From Helianthus annuus (Eukaryota; Streptophyta; Magnoliopsida; Asterales; Asteraceae), in the NCBI RefSeq assembly GCF_002127325.2, contig NC_035449.2, forward strand, positions 144,870,946 through 144,934,945: a stretch of 64,000 nt of DNA, read 5' to 3'. Under the pieces are notes generated by a model, which saw only the letters and a list, made by a program, of their open reading frames with translations, searched no databases and was not told the origin of the DNA. Below, piece by piece: positions 47,160 to 57,242 of the stretch. Position 1 is the stretch's first letter; the number at the start of each line of letters is the position of its first letter. The position numbers and the translations under genes are program-made.

Positions 47160-47350
47160 TCGCACACACGCCAAGGGTTGGCTGCGATAATTATGACTGA
47201 TCTTCGCACACATGCCTCGGGAAGGCTGCGAACTAAACATATTAGAACTTCGCACACATGCCAGGGTGGCCAGCGATACAAATATACATAGTCTAGGATA
47301 TTTGGGAGTATTAACCCCAATCTTCGCATACATGCCGAAAGGGCCCGCGA
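47160..47350 (+). ncRNA. Four conserved hairpins in the gypsy LTR leader
   Basis: Units at 47160-47187, 47204-47231, 47250-47276 and 47324-47350 have the form TCGCA-YACAYGCC-loop-GGC-GCGA. The pairing TCGC...GCGA with inner GCC...GGC is kept although loops and spacers differ (for example TCGGGAA against AGGGT). They lie in the expected transcript before the primer site and are repeated in the 3' LTR at about 53327-53517. A structured RNA element is inference. Confidence 0.45.
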
Positions 47351-47744
47351 TACGAACCAATATTATACATGAACAATGAACGAACTAATACGATGCATGA
47401 TTAGATGAACGAACGCAATGCTTGCTATACCATTTCTATTACTGAACTTACTTTCTGTGAACTCGCTCAACTAGTTGTTGACTCTCTGCTGCATGCCTTG
47501 CAGGACCTTGGGTACTTATGGAGCTTGCACAGGGAGGAGCAGGTCGTTGTGGGCAAAGGATCGTGAATGCTATTTCAACCCTTATGATATTTCATACGTT
47601 AACATTTATGTTTGAGTTTTACTTAAATGCTTCCGCTATACTTAACTATATTACACGTTCAATATGATTGGTGGTTAAGATCCTGGTCATGTCACGCTCC
47701 CAAGCGGTGATACTCCGCAGGTGGATTTTGGGGGTGTGACAGAT

Positions 47745-47757
47745 TGGTATCAGAGCC
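47745..47757 (+). other. Primer binding site of the gypsy chromovirus
   Basis: TGGTATCAGAGCC, three bases after the 5' LTR. Confidence 0.92.
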
Positions 47758-48054
47758 ATTGGTTATAGAGAACTAGGTTTTAAGATGGGAAAAACGTTTT
47801 ATTAAAACCAGACTATAACCAGAACAGTGCTCTCAACGATCCACAACGACGCTTCGCTCCACGTGCAAGACTCGACATCCTAGGTAATAAGGTGTATGTT
47901 TATTGCCTGTTTGCTAGAACTGCTTAGATCTTTGCTCGCATTACGCTTAGATACACATGACTTTGTTACATGAGAACACCTACGTGCTTATACTTTTCTG
48001 TCATCGCCCTACTCGCGAACCACTCTCATTTACGTTACTTGTACTACGAAGATC

Positions 48055-49356
48055 ATGTCTGGACGAATCAACATGACTCAAGCCCAGCTAGAGGCTCTCG
48101 TTCAAGCTCAAGTTGCTGCGGCACTTGCAGCTGCTCAAGCAGGTAGTATACCCTGTAGTCATAACTTACACTAGGATCTTTAGATCCTACATTCCTAAGC
48201 TAGCCCTTGTATTTAAACTTTGCCCTATTCGTACACAATAGGTCAACCAGCGCAGCAGGTTTGCACCTTTAAGAACTTCATGGACTGTCGTCCAAATTCC
48301 TTCAGCGGCACAGAGGGGGCAGTGGGACTCCTCCATTGGTTTGAAAAGTTAGAATCAGTATTCGAAATGTGCGAGTGCCCTGAGGCTCGCAAGGTCAAGT
48401 TTGCCACCGGCACCTTGGAGGGAATAGCACTGACTTGGTGGAACGCCCAAGTTCAGATCTTAGGGTTGGCAGCTGCTAACGCCACCCCATGGAACGACTT
48501 CAAGGAACTCATTAAGAGGGAATATTGCACGCGTGAAGATATTCACAAGCTGGAAGACGAGTTGTATAATCTGAAAATGGTTGGATCTGAGATCGAAGCG
48601 TATACAAAACGGTCAAACGAGCTGGCCGTGCTGTGTCCCACTATGGTGGACCCTCCATACAAGCGCATTGAGATGTACCTCAAGGGATTGGCGCCAGAGA
48701 TTCAGAGCCACGTGACCTCGGCTAACCTCGACAACATACAGGAAATTCAGCGTCTCGCTCATCGCATCACCGACCAGGCAGTGGATCAGAATAAACTGCC
48801 TAAGCGTGTCAGCACTACTGCTACAGTCACTCCAGCTGCTACTTCTGCTACACCCAACGACAACAAACGGAAATGGGATGGGGATTCCAGCAGGGGATCA
48901 GTTCCCGATCAGTCTCAAGCACAGCAGCGCAGGACGAATGACTACCAGAATCCGAGTCAGCAATCATCTGGCAGCCAGGAGCAGGGTGGATACAGGGGAG
49001 TGCACCCACTATGTAAAAAGTGTAACAGGCACCACAGTGGAAGGTGTCGCAAGGAACGTTGTCAGAGATGTCTCAAGATAGGGCACGAAGCCAAGGATTG
49101 CAGAAGCTCGCGGCCAACTAATCAGAACCAGCAACTTCCACCACCAGCTCCTCAGAACCCACAACAGCAGCAGCCACAGCGTGGAAATCGGGGATGTTTC
49201 CAGTGTGGGGCAGAAGGGCACTACAAGCGCGATTGCCCGCAGTTGAACCAGAATCAGAACAACAACAATAACCAGGGCAACGGGAACAACAACAACAACA
49301 ATGGCAACGAGGCAAGAGGTCGAGCTTTCGTGCTAGGACAAGGAGACGCTGTTTGA
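48055..49356 (+). CDS. Gypsy gag with a 99-bp intron
   Basis: The start is ATG at 48055 (MSGRINMTQAQLEALVQAQV). Exon 1 (48055-48142) is joined to exon 2 (48242-49356) across GTAGTATA...ACAATAG; the split Gly codon restores AAQAG-QPAQQ, as in related intronless gags. Exon 2 has the retrotransposon gag core (FKNFMDCRPNSFSGTEGAVG, LTWWNAQV, WNDFKELIKREYC, YLKGLAPEIQSHV), a Gln/Ser-rich linker, a CKKCNRHHSGRC motif, two zinc knuckles (CQRCLKIGHEAKDC and CFQCGAEGHYKRDC) and an Asn/Gln tail. Total about 400 residues, a normal length. The frame is open throughout. Gag forms the particle and binds the genomic RNA. Without splicing, the exon 2 frame would have to begin at an internal codon. Confidence 0.85.
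48143..48241 (+). other. Putative spliceosomal intron in gypsy gag
   Basis: It begins GTAGTATA and ends ACACAATAG, contains in-frame stops (TAG shortly after the start) and a T-rich 3' part, and is 99 bp, phase 1. Exact removal gives the family protein sequence. Confidence 0.65.
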
Positions 49357-49934
49357 ACTTATAACTCGTTTGGATTTTCATTATTATGTCTCTGTTACTC
49401 AAACAAAGTTTGGTTTGAACATAAATCGTATTGGGTTTTATGAATTATTTTAACTACTATACCTTATGTTTGATATGATGGATGGTTTGATATATTTGAA
49501 CGCACCTGCCGTAGTTAAGGACCTTATGAACAGGGTATGCAAACCCTACCTAGACAAGTTCGTCATAGTATTCGTGAAGTCCACTTCTTAGGCCACGTAG
49601 TGAGCAAGGATGGGATCCGTGTCGATCCATCCAAGGTAGACTCGACCAGAAACTGGCCTGCACCACGTACTACAGACGGTTACCAAGGATTTCTCGAAGA
49701 TTGCTCAGCCACTTACGCTACTGACACAGAAGGGTGTCACCTACCGTTGGGGAGATCCCCAGGAAACTGCTTTTCAGCACCTAAGGATAGCCATGATCAC
49801 ACTACACGACGCACGATTTAGAGCTGGGAGCTGTTGTTTTCGCGCTTAAGATATGGCGACACTACCTGTACGGTACCAAGTGCACGATTTACACCGATCA
49901 CAGGAGTCTCGAGCATATCCTTAAGCAGAAGGAC
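49357..49934 (+). pseudogene. Gypsy pol remnant with protease and RT core deleted
   Basis: After the gag stop about 160 bp hold nothing recognisable. At about 49519-49575 an RT fragment (DLMNRVCKPYLDKFVIVF) runs straight into a later segment (VHFLGHVVSKDGIRVDPSKV), so the catalytic DD and palm residues between them are missing. Frameshifts follow, then RNase H sequence ([20 protein letters not shown]) resumes at about 49855. This deletion makes the element unable to copy itself. Confidence 0.75.
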
Positions 49935-51619
49935 TTGAACATGCGTCAACGGCGAGGGGTTGAACTACTTAGCGACTACGAATGCGCCATCAAGTACCAT
50001 CCAGGCAAGGCCAATGTTGTGGCGGACGCCCTCAGTCGGAAGGACACTCTACCTCAGCGCGTGCGAGTGCTACAGCTTACAATTCAGTCTAGCCTTCCAG
50101 CACAGATACGAAATGCTCAGGTAGAAGCATTGAAGCCCGAAAATGTCAAGGCTGAAGCCTTACGCGGCTCACAACAACAAATGGAACAGAAGGCAGACGG
50201 CGCCTACTATGTAACGGGGCGTATTTGGGTCCCACTTTATGGCGGTCCCCGTGAACTTGTGATGGGCGAAGCACACAAGTCTCGCTACTCGGTACATCCA
50301 GGGTCGGATAAAATGTACCACGACATCAGCACTATTTATTGGTGGCCTAGCATGAAGGCCCACATCGCTACGTAAATCGGAAAACGCTTGACCTGTGTGA
50401 GAGTCAAGGTCGGATACCAGAAACCAGCTGGCCTACTTCAGCAGCCTAAGGTACCTCAGTGGAAATGGGAAGAAATTTCCATGGATTTCGTTACAGGCCT
50501 ACCTAGATCCCAGCGTGGGAACGATACCATATGGGTCATAGTTGATCGACTCACCAAGTCTGCACACTTCCTGCCGATTAAGGAAACGGACAAGTTCTCC
50601 ACTCTCGCAGACGTCTACCTTAAAGAAGTTGTTTCGAGGCACGGGGTGCCCACGTCTATCATTTCGGATCGCGATGCACGATTCACGTCAGAGCTTTGGC
50701 AAGCGATGCATAAATCATTCGGCTCACGGTTAGACATGAGCACAGCATATCATCCTCAGACGGATGGGCAGTCTGAGCGTACGATCCAAACGCTAGAAGA
50801 CATGCTTCGGGCATGCGTCATCGATTTCGGCAACGGCTGGGAAAAGCATCTCCCTTTGGTGGAGTTCTCGTATAATAACAGTTATCACACCAGCATTCAA
50901 GCCGCTCCATTCGAGGCATTGTACGGACGTAAATGCCGGTCACCTCTCTGTTGGGCAGAGGTGGGGGATAGACAGATCACGGGTCCAGAGGTTGTAGTGG
51001 ACGCCACAGAAAAGATTGCACAGATACGACAACGCATGGCGGCAGTACGCGACAGTCAGAAAGCCTACGCGGACAAGCGTAGAAAGCCTTTGGAATTTCA
51101 GGTCGGGGACCGGGTTTTACTAAAAGTTCACCCTGGAAGGGTGTAGTTCGTTTTGGCAAACGGGGCAAACTAAATCCACGGTATGTCGGACCATTCAAGA
51201 TCATAGAACGAATAGGCAGGGTAGCCTATAGATTGAACCTACCAGCCGAACTCGGGGCAGTTCACAATGTCTTTCATGTGTCGAACATAGAGAAGTGTCT
51301 ATCAGATGAAAACCTCATCATTCCTTTTAAGGAACTCACTATCGACGACCGGTTGCAGTTCGTCGAGGAACCAGTTGAAATCACGGACCGGGATGTGAAG
51401 GTCCTCAAAAGCAAGAGAGTCCCTCTTGTTCGAGTTCGTTGGAACTCCAAACGTGGCCCAGAGTACACCTGGGAACGCGAAGACAGGATGACAGAAAAGT
51501 ACCCCCAGTTATTCGAAACCAATGCCACCACTACTGAGGCTGAAGCTACTACTTCGGAATTTCGGGACGAAATTCCAGATCAACGGGGGGAGGATGTGAC
51601 ACCCCAGGAAAATCAGTGA
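49935..51619 (+). pseudogene. Gypsy RNase H end, integrase and chromodomain (one stop, one frameshift)
   Basis: The frame from 49935 covers the RNase H end ([16 protein letters not shown]) and the integrase zinc region ([15 protein letters not shown]) to a TAA at 50373-50375. In the next stretch CLTC reads RLTC, losing a zinc-binding Cys. The catalytic core is otherwise intact ([18 protein letters not shown] with D, ISDRDARF with D, and E in [14 protein letters not shown]) in 50388-51146. A frameshift near 51130 leads to the C-terminal domain and chromodomain-like tail ([17 protein letters not shown]) at 51233-51619. Chromodomains steer integration to chromatin marks in this group. Confidence 0.85.
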
Positions 51620-51696
51620 ACAATACAGTTTACCTAGCTTCCTCAGTGAGTGCATACCAAAATTTCGGGACGAAATTTCCAATTAGTTGGGGATAA
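51620..51696 (+). other. Polypurine tract region of the gypsy
   Basis: Purine-rich TTGGGGATAA lies directly before the 3' LTR start at 51697. Duplicated AATTTCGGGACGAAATT, an inverted repeat (AATTTCG...CGAAATT), occurs at about 51558 and 51660. Confidence 0.6.
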
Positions 51697-53908
51697 TGTG
51701 ACAACTCGTACTTTACCGTCTCGTACATTACGTGTAACCATTGAACTAATGTGAATAATGTGATTAAGTTGTGTGATCGAATGTTATGTGCTATATAATT
51801 TCATAAGAATGTGTATGTTACTACTTGAACCGAATGCCCAACCGAACACAAACCCACTCGGTTCATTTAGTGGACTCGAGACCATGAGAAAACCCATGTG
51901 GGGTTTCGGCCCACATCCCTTGTACGCATATATATACACATGCACATTATAGGGTTTTAGTTTTTACAATCTTTGCAACCACAAACCACACACACACAAG
52001 CTCTCTCTCTCTCTCGAATCGGAACCGAGAACCGCCGAGCACCTATTCAAGCTTTTGGATTCAGAATCCTTCTCTCCTTGTTTCGGTTAGTATCAAGTTA
52101 ATGAATTCGTGCTTACATGATCTTGCTAGGATTCGAATTGCATGATAGTAATCTAGGGTTGCTTGATGTATGTTTGATTTACAAGTTTGATAGTGTTTAA
52201 ACGATTTTTGAATGCATATCGGGTATGATGTTGTTAACCGGCTAGATACTTGTGATCATCGGATATATAGATGTATGGTGGATCGGCTGAATTGATTGTG
52301 CTTGTAACCGGCCATGTGTGTATGTGACTTAATCGGATTAATTGATTTATCTTGGCTATATGGTTGTATAAATTGCTATGATTTCTGCTCATATGTAAAG
52401 ACGTGTTCATATATGTTTCGGTTAGGGTTCTTGTTAAGAACTTGTGAATTATGCTCGTTTGATTGGATATTGATCAAGATAGAAACTGTTAATGGACATG
52501 GTCAAATTTGGAAACTGATAATGTGAATTGATTTGCATAAATGCGTATAACTGAATTGCATGAAACATGGAAACTGTTACAAGTTGTTAGTCACACGGAT
52601 TGCGAGTCGAGACCGAGATTGCGGGTCTTGTTGCGACTCGGAACCTCACACAACAGCACAAGCCGAAACCATGGTTGCGAGTCCCGTTGCGACTCGTAAC
52701 CAAACCATGATGAGCCGAGACCACCCGTTGCGACTCGTATTCAGCTGTTGCGACTCGTAACCCCGGTTGCGACTCGAGATCCCCGTTGCGACTCGAGATC
52801 CCCGTTGCGACTCGAGACCGGCTATTGCACATACACTGTTTTGGGCCTACTTTGTCACGGGCCCAATCGTACGACTGTTATGCTATTGGACTGCTTACCT
52901 GTTTGGGCCGACATGTTATTTGGGTGAATACTATTTGGGCCGGGTTATGGTTGGGCCGAATATTTAGATTGTTTATCGGATTGCTGATACGTGTACGTGT
53001 TTACCATGATCCTTGCATGCTTGCAACGTGTTAACTTATGTGATACATACGTGCGATACTTGAACCATACCTGACTGATGTGGTAACCCTGTTAGGACGT
53101 GGTTGACCACCGTTAGTTCAAGAAACTCTCCCTTTCTCTTTGTGTATCTGCCGAGCAACCCAAGGTGAGTTCACACAGCCAAGGCATGGGGTTCCCAGGG
53201 TGGGAATGGGTTTGAATGAAATATACGTAACAACTTAGATAACGGAACTTAATGATATGAGACCTCAGGGTGAGGGTGGTGAATGATAAGATACGGCTAG
53301 ACTAGTATACCTTCTTGAACAGATCTTCGCACACACGCCAAGGGTTGGCTGCGATAATTATGACTGATCTTCGCACACATGCCTCGGGAAGGCTGCGAAC
53401 TAAACATATTAGAACTTCGCACACATGCCAGGGTGGCCAGCGATACAAATATACATAGTCTAGGATATTTGGGAGTATTAACCCCAATCTTCGCATACAT
53501 GCCGAAAGGGCCCGCGATACGAACCAATACTATACATGAACAATGAACGAACTAATACGATGCATGATTAGATGAACGAACGCAATGCTTGCTATACCAT
53601 TTCTATTACTGAACTTACTTTCTGTGAACTCGCTCAACTAGTTGTTGACTCTCTGCTGCATGCCTTGCAGGACCTTGGGTACTTATGGAGCTTGCACAGG
53701 GAGGAGCAGGTCGTTGTGGGCAAAGGATCGTGAATGCTATTTCAACCCTTATGATATTTCATACGTTAACATTTATGTTTGAGTTTTACTTAAATGCTTC
53801 CGCTATACTTAACTATATTACACGTTCAATATGATTGGTGGTTAAGATCCTGGTCATGTCACGCTCCCAAGCGGTGATACTCCGCAGGTGGATTTTGGGG
53901 GTGTGACA
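51697..53908 (+). repeat. 3' LTR of the gypsy chromovirus
   Basis: Same as 45549-47741 except for one additional 19-bp unit (GTTGCGACTCGAGATCCCC) near 52783 and two base differences (near 52651 and 53531). Length 2,212 bp. Confidence 0.93.
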
Positions 53909-55464
53909 TATATTCTTGTTATCTTTCTCAAATCGAACCTAAAACCATTGATATAGCTTTGCAGGAACCTGGCTGGGTAGATGCTATGCATGAAGAGCTG
54001 AACCAGTTTGAAAAACTTGGAGTATGGAAGCTCGTCAAGTTGCCAGCAGGAAAACGTAAGCTTGGAACTAGATGGGTATTTCGAAACAAGCAGGATTCTG
54101 CAGGTGTCATCGTTCGAAACAAAGCAAGGCTGGTGGTTCAGGGATTTAGACAAATCGAAGGACTGGATTATGATGAAGTATATGCTCCGGTTGCACGACT
54201 TGAAGCCATCCGGATCTTTTTGGCTTACGCGTCTTACATGGGATTCACTGTTTATCAGATGGATGTCAAGACCGCGTTTCTCTATAGAGATGTGAAGGAG
54301 GAAATTTTTGTCGAGCAGCCGCCAGGGTTTGTGCATCCAGATCATCCTGAGTACGCTTACAAGCTAGACAAGGCGCTGTACGGGTTACACCAGGCTCCTC
54401 GAGCTTGGTATGCCACACTAACAGAGCATCTGTTGGCTCATGGGTACACGCGTGGCACCATAGACCAGACTCTGTTTATCAAGAAGGTAGGACGTGATCA
54501 AATCTTGGTTCAAATCTATGTTGGTGATATCATTTTCGGATCTACAAGCGAGGATCTTTGCAAGGAATTCGAGAGAGTTATGAAAAAGAAGTTTGAAATG
54601 AGTGCTCTGGGGGAGATGACACTGTTTTTGGGTCTACAAGTCAAGCAGAGTTCGCAAGGAATTCTTATTCATCAAGGGAAGTATGTGGATGATGTGCTGG
54701 CAAAGTTCAAATTCACGGACGCAAAGCCTGCTGAAACACCTATGGCAGAGAGACCATTATTGACTGAAGATGAAGAAGGAGAGTCTGTCGATCAACGTCA
54801 ATATAGGTCCATGATCGGGTCATTGATGTATCTCACAGCTAGCCGTCCGGACATCATGTTCGCTGTTTGCAACTGTGCACGCTATCAGGCTAATCCTAAA
54901 ACTTCTCATCTTACTGCTGTTAAACGGATCTTTCGGTATCTTAAAGGCCGACCTCGGTTTGGCCTGTGGTATCCGAGGGATTCCAATTTTGACTTGTTTG
55001 CTTTCTCTGACAGCAATTTTGGAGGTAGTGACAGTGACAGGAAATCTACATCTGCGGGATGTCAATTTTTGGGTGATCGGCTCATTTCTTGGCAGTGCAA
55101 GAAACAACAAACAGTGGCGATATCCACAGCTGAAGCTGAGTATGTTGCTGCTTCTGCTTCTTGCTCTCAAGTGGTGTGGATGCAACATCAATTGCAGGAT
55201 TATGGTTTGACTTATCTTAACACTACTATTTACTGCGATAATGATGCTGCAATACAAATTGTTCGAAATCCTGTTTTCCACTCCAAAACCAAGCACATTG
55301 ATATTAAAGTTCATTTCATTCGAGACTGTTTTGACAGAGGTCTTATTACTCTTGAACAAATTGACACAGATGCAAATGCTGCCGATTTGTTCACCAAACC
55401 TGTCAGCAGCTCGAAATTCAGAGTGCTTGTGGATTTTCTAAAAATGATCCGTTTTACTGATTGA

Positions 55465-57206
55465 GCATGTTTTTGTTTTTCGTAGGTAAATTTGTTCATA
55501 AAGTTTTCTATTCTTAGGTAGTTTTTATTTCTGCACAAATTTAGGGGGAGAAAAATCGAAAAATACAAAAACATTAAAAAAATCGAAAAATACAAAAACA
55601 TTAAAAAATTGAAAAATACAAAAAGAGGTTTAAAAGGAAGTGTGGCTGGACTGGGAAATGAAATGAATTTTCACATTATGGTCGAGGGCTGACTCATGTA
55701 AGACCAGTATCGAAAAAGTTTGACTCTAGTATGATGTGTTGGTAGGCTCTATCCTTAAGATTGGAAACATTAGCTGTTTCTGTTCAGAACTAAACTAGTA
55801 CATGACCTCAGCAAAGAAAATCACTTGGAATTAGCTCATGTCTATTTGAATGTCTGTATGTTATCCCGATACACACAATTTTGATCTGATTCTGAAATCT
55901 TATCTGAAAAAGTCGTGTACCTCCTCTGCTGCATCCAGATACATGCTGACCTGGAGGTGCTAGGCAACTACAGCTTCTGCTGCATCCAGATACATGCTGA
56001 CCTAGCTGTACGTTGTCGATCTGTAGATCAATTAACACCCGAAAGAGGCCCTCAAGTGCCCAAAAGAAACCCAATAAACCTATATCAAATTGAGAAAACT
56101 CATTTGATCTGTATATTATACCATCTCTGCATAAGATCTATTCTGTTCTCTTCTTAACCTATTCCCAGTTAAGATTTCAGAAATTTGGATTGGACTTGTG
56201 AAATATGTGGTAGGGAAACTGCTTGCATGATAGAGTGAGTTGTGCATAATTCCAGGATTTGATTAGTATTTGTTTGGGTGATCATTATTAAAAATATCAA
56301 AACATGATAAAATGAGATACAGGCAGTTATATGGAAAAGGTCTAGGAAGATGAGTTTAAGAGGACAAATATACTGGCAATCGTCTAGATCATCCTGTAGT
56401 AGATCAGTGTTGATAAGTGAAGTCAAGCCCGAAACCTTGTGATTTGATCCCTGAGTATCTATGCAAATTTCCTGATTTATTTTTTTAAATAATATTTTAT
56501 TATTTATTTTTGTTTTTAGGTTTTTATTTTGCAAACATTGCTCAAAAGGTTTAATGGATAGTTTTTATTAAATCAGATTTTGAAAAGGGTTTAAAAAATA
56601 ATTAATAAATCTGTTTTGAGCCCAAGTCCATAAGGCCCAGGCTCATAAGACATGGGCCCATGAAAACAGTTGAGTATAAAAGGTGATTACGAGTCAGAAT
56701 CCTTATTCACTCGCAATCTGATCTCATTTCTCTCTCAAGATTCCGGCAATCATCATCGGTTCCGACTGGTTTCCGATTGCGACTCGCAATCTGATTTGAT
56801 AATCATCAAGGTACTATGACGTAATCATTCAAGTTTTGCAGGAAAGTTTGAATATTTGTTGAAGATTCCGATGAATTTTTGAAGATTCCGATGAATTTTT
56901 GAAGATTCCGATGAGGATTTGAAGTTTCAGATGATGTTTCCGATGAACTTTTGACTCGCAATCAAAACATTTAAGACTCGAAACCAGCGGTTACGAGTCG
57001 CAACATCAAGATTGCGACTCATGGTTGCGACTCAAATTGTTTGTTGCGACTCATGATTGCGACTCGTAATCTGCTGGTTGCGACTCAATTTTGCTGGTTG
57101 CGACTCATGGTTTCGACTCGAGACCTTTGGGTTGCGACTCATGGTTTCGAGTGAACAGTGACAGTGTTTGTTTTGATTTTCATTTTTATCACTGTTATAT
57201 CTGTAA
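55465..57206 (+). other. Noncoding stretch between copia pol and the third ORF
   Basis: It holds a polypurine tract (TTTAGGGGGAGAAAAA at about 55541), three copies of a 28-bp A-rich repeat (AAATCGAAAAATACAAAAAC) at 55552-55625, a duplicated CTGCTGCATCCAGATACATG (55927 and 55978), four copies of GATGAATTTTTGAAGATTCC-type repeats (56865-56950) and a second dense TTGCGACTCG array at 56686-57150. No gene. A separate purine tract and leader-like array before the third ORF suggest its own expression signals. Confidence 0.6.
56686..57150 (+). repeat. Second TTGCGACTCG array, upstream of copia ORF3
   Basis: About fourteen copies such as TTGCGACTCGCAATC (56777), TTACGAGTCGCAAC (56988), GTTGCGACTCATGG (57023, 57098, 57131) and ATTGCGACTCGTAATC (57055). 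Both orientations of the core occur, as expected for a near-palindrome. The array ends about 60 bp before the ORF3 splice-acceptor-like site. Confidence 0.85.
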
Positions 57207-57242
57207 TTGGAAACTTATATGATTTGTGTTATGTGCAGAAAA

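Larger units (their letters stand above)
45549..47741 (+). repeat. 5' LTR of the gypsy chromovirus
   Basis: It contains a TATA box (TATATATA at 45781), CT-rich initiator-like sequence at about 45850, a TTGCGACTCG array at 46450-46655 and four hairpin units at 47160-47350. If transcription starts near 45810, over 1.9 kb of LTR is transcribed leader. Confidence 0.93.
45549..53908 (+). mobile_element. Gypsy chromovirus (Tekay-like), 8,360 bp, TSD TATAT, nested in copia pol
   Basis: LTRs of 2,193 bp (45549-47741) and 2,212 bp (51697-53908) begin TGTGACAACTCG and end GGGGGTGTGACA. TATAT flanks both sides (45544-45548 and 53909-53913), and removal restores the copia frame exactly. By eye the LTRs differ at two bases plus one 19-bp unit. 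Coding sequence: gag with an intron, then pol missing protease and most of RT, followed by RNase H, integrase and chromodomain. It is therefore young but non-autonomous. Confidence 0.94.
43728..55464 (+). pseudogene. Copia pol polyprotein, split by the nested gypsy (43728-45548 and 53914-55464)
   Basis: Pol lies in the -1 frame relative to gag and opens at 43728, overlapping the gag stop by four bases, so expression needs frameshifting or a similar device. Visible in order: protease DSG in WYMDSGCSRHMTG (about 43785); integrase zinc region WHRRLGH...CVACAKGK (44190-44310); integrase core with D (HMDLFGP), D (SDNGTEF) and E (GVAERRNRTL); then the frame is interrupted at 45549 by the gypsy and continues in phase at 53914. 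RT follows (RWVFRNKQD, KARLVVQGFRQ, YQMDVKTAFL), with the catalytic YVDD written YVGD at 54517-54528, then RNase H (AFSDSNFGG, STAEAEYVA) to the stop at 55462-55464. The lost first Asp should abolish polymerase activity. Confidence 0.88.
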
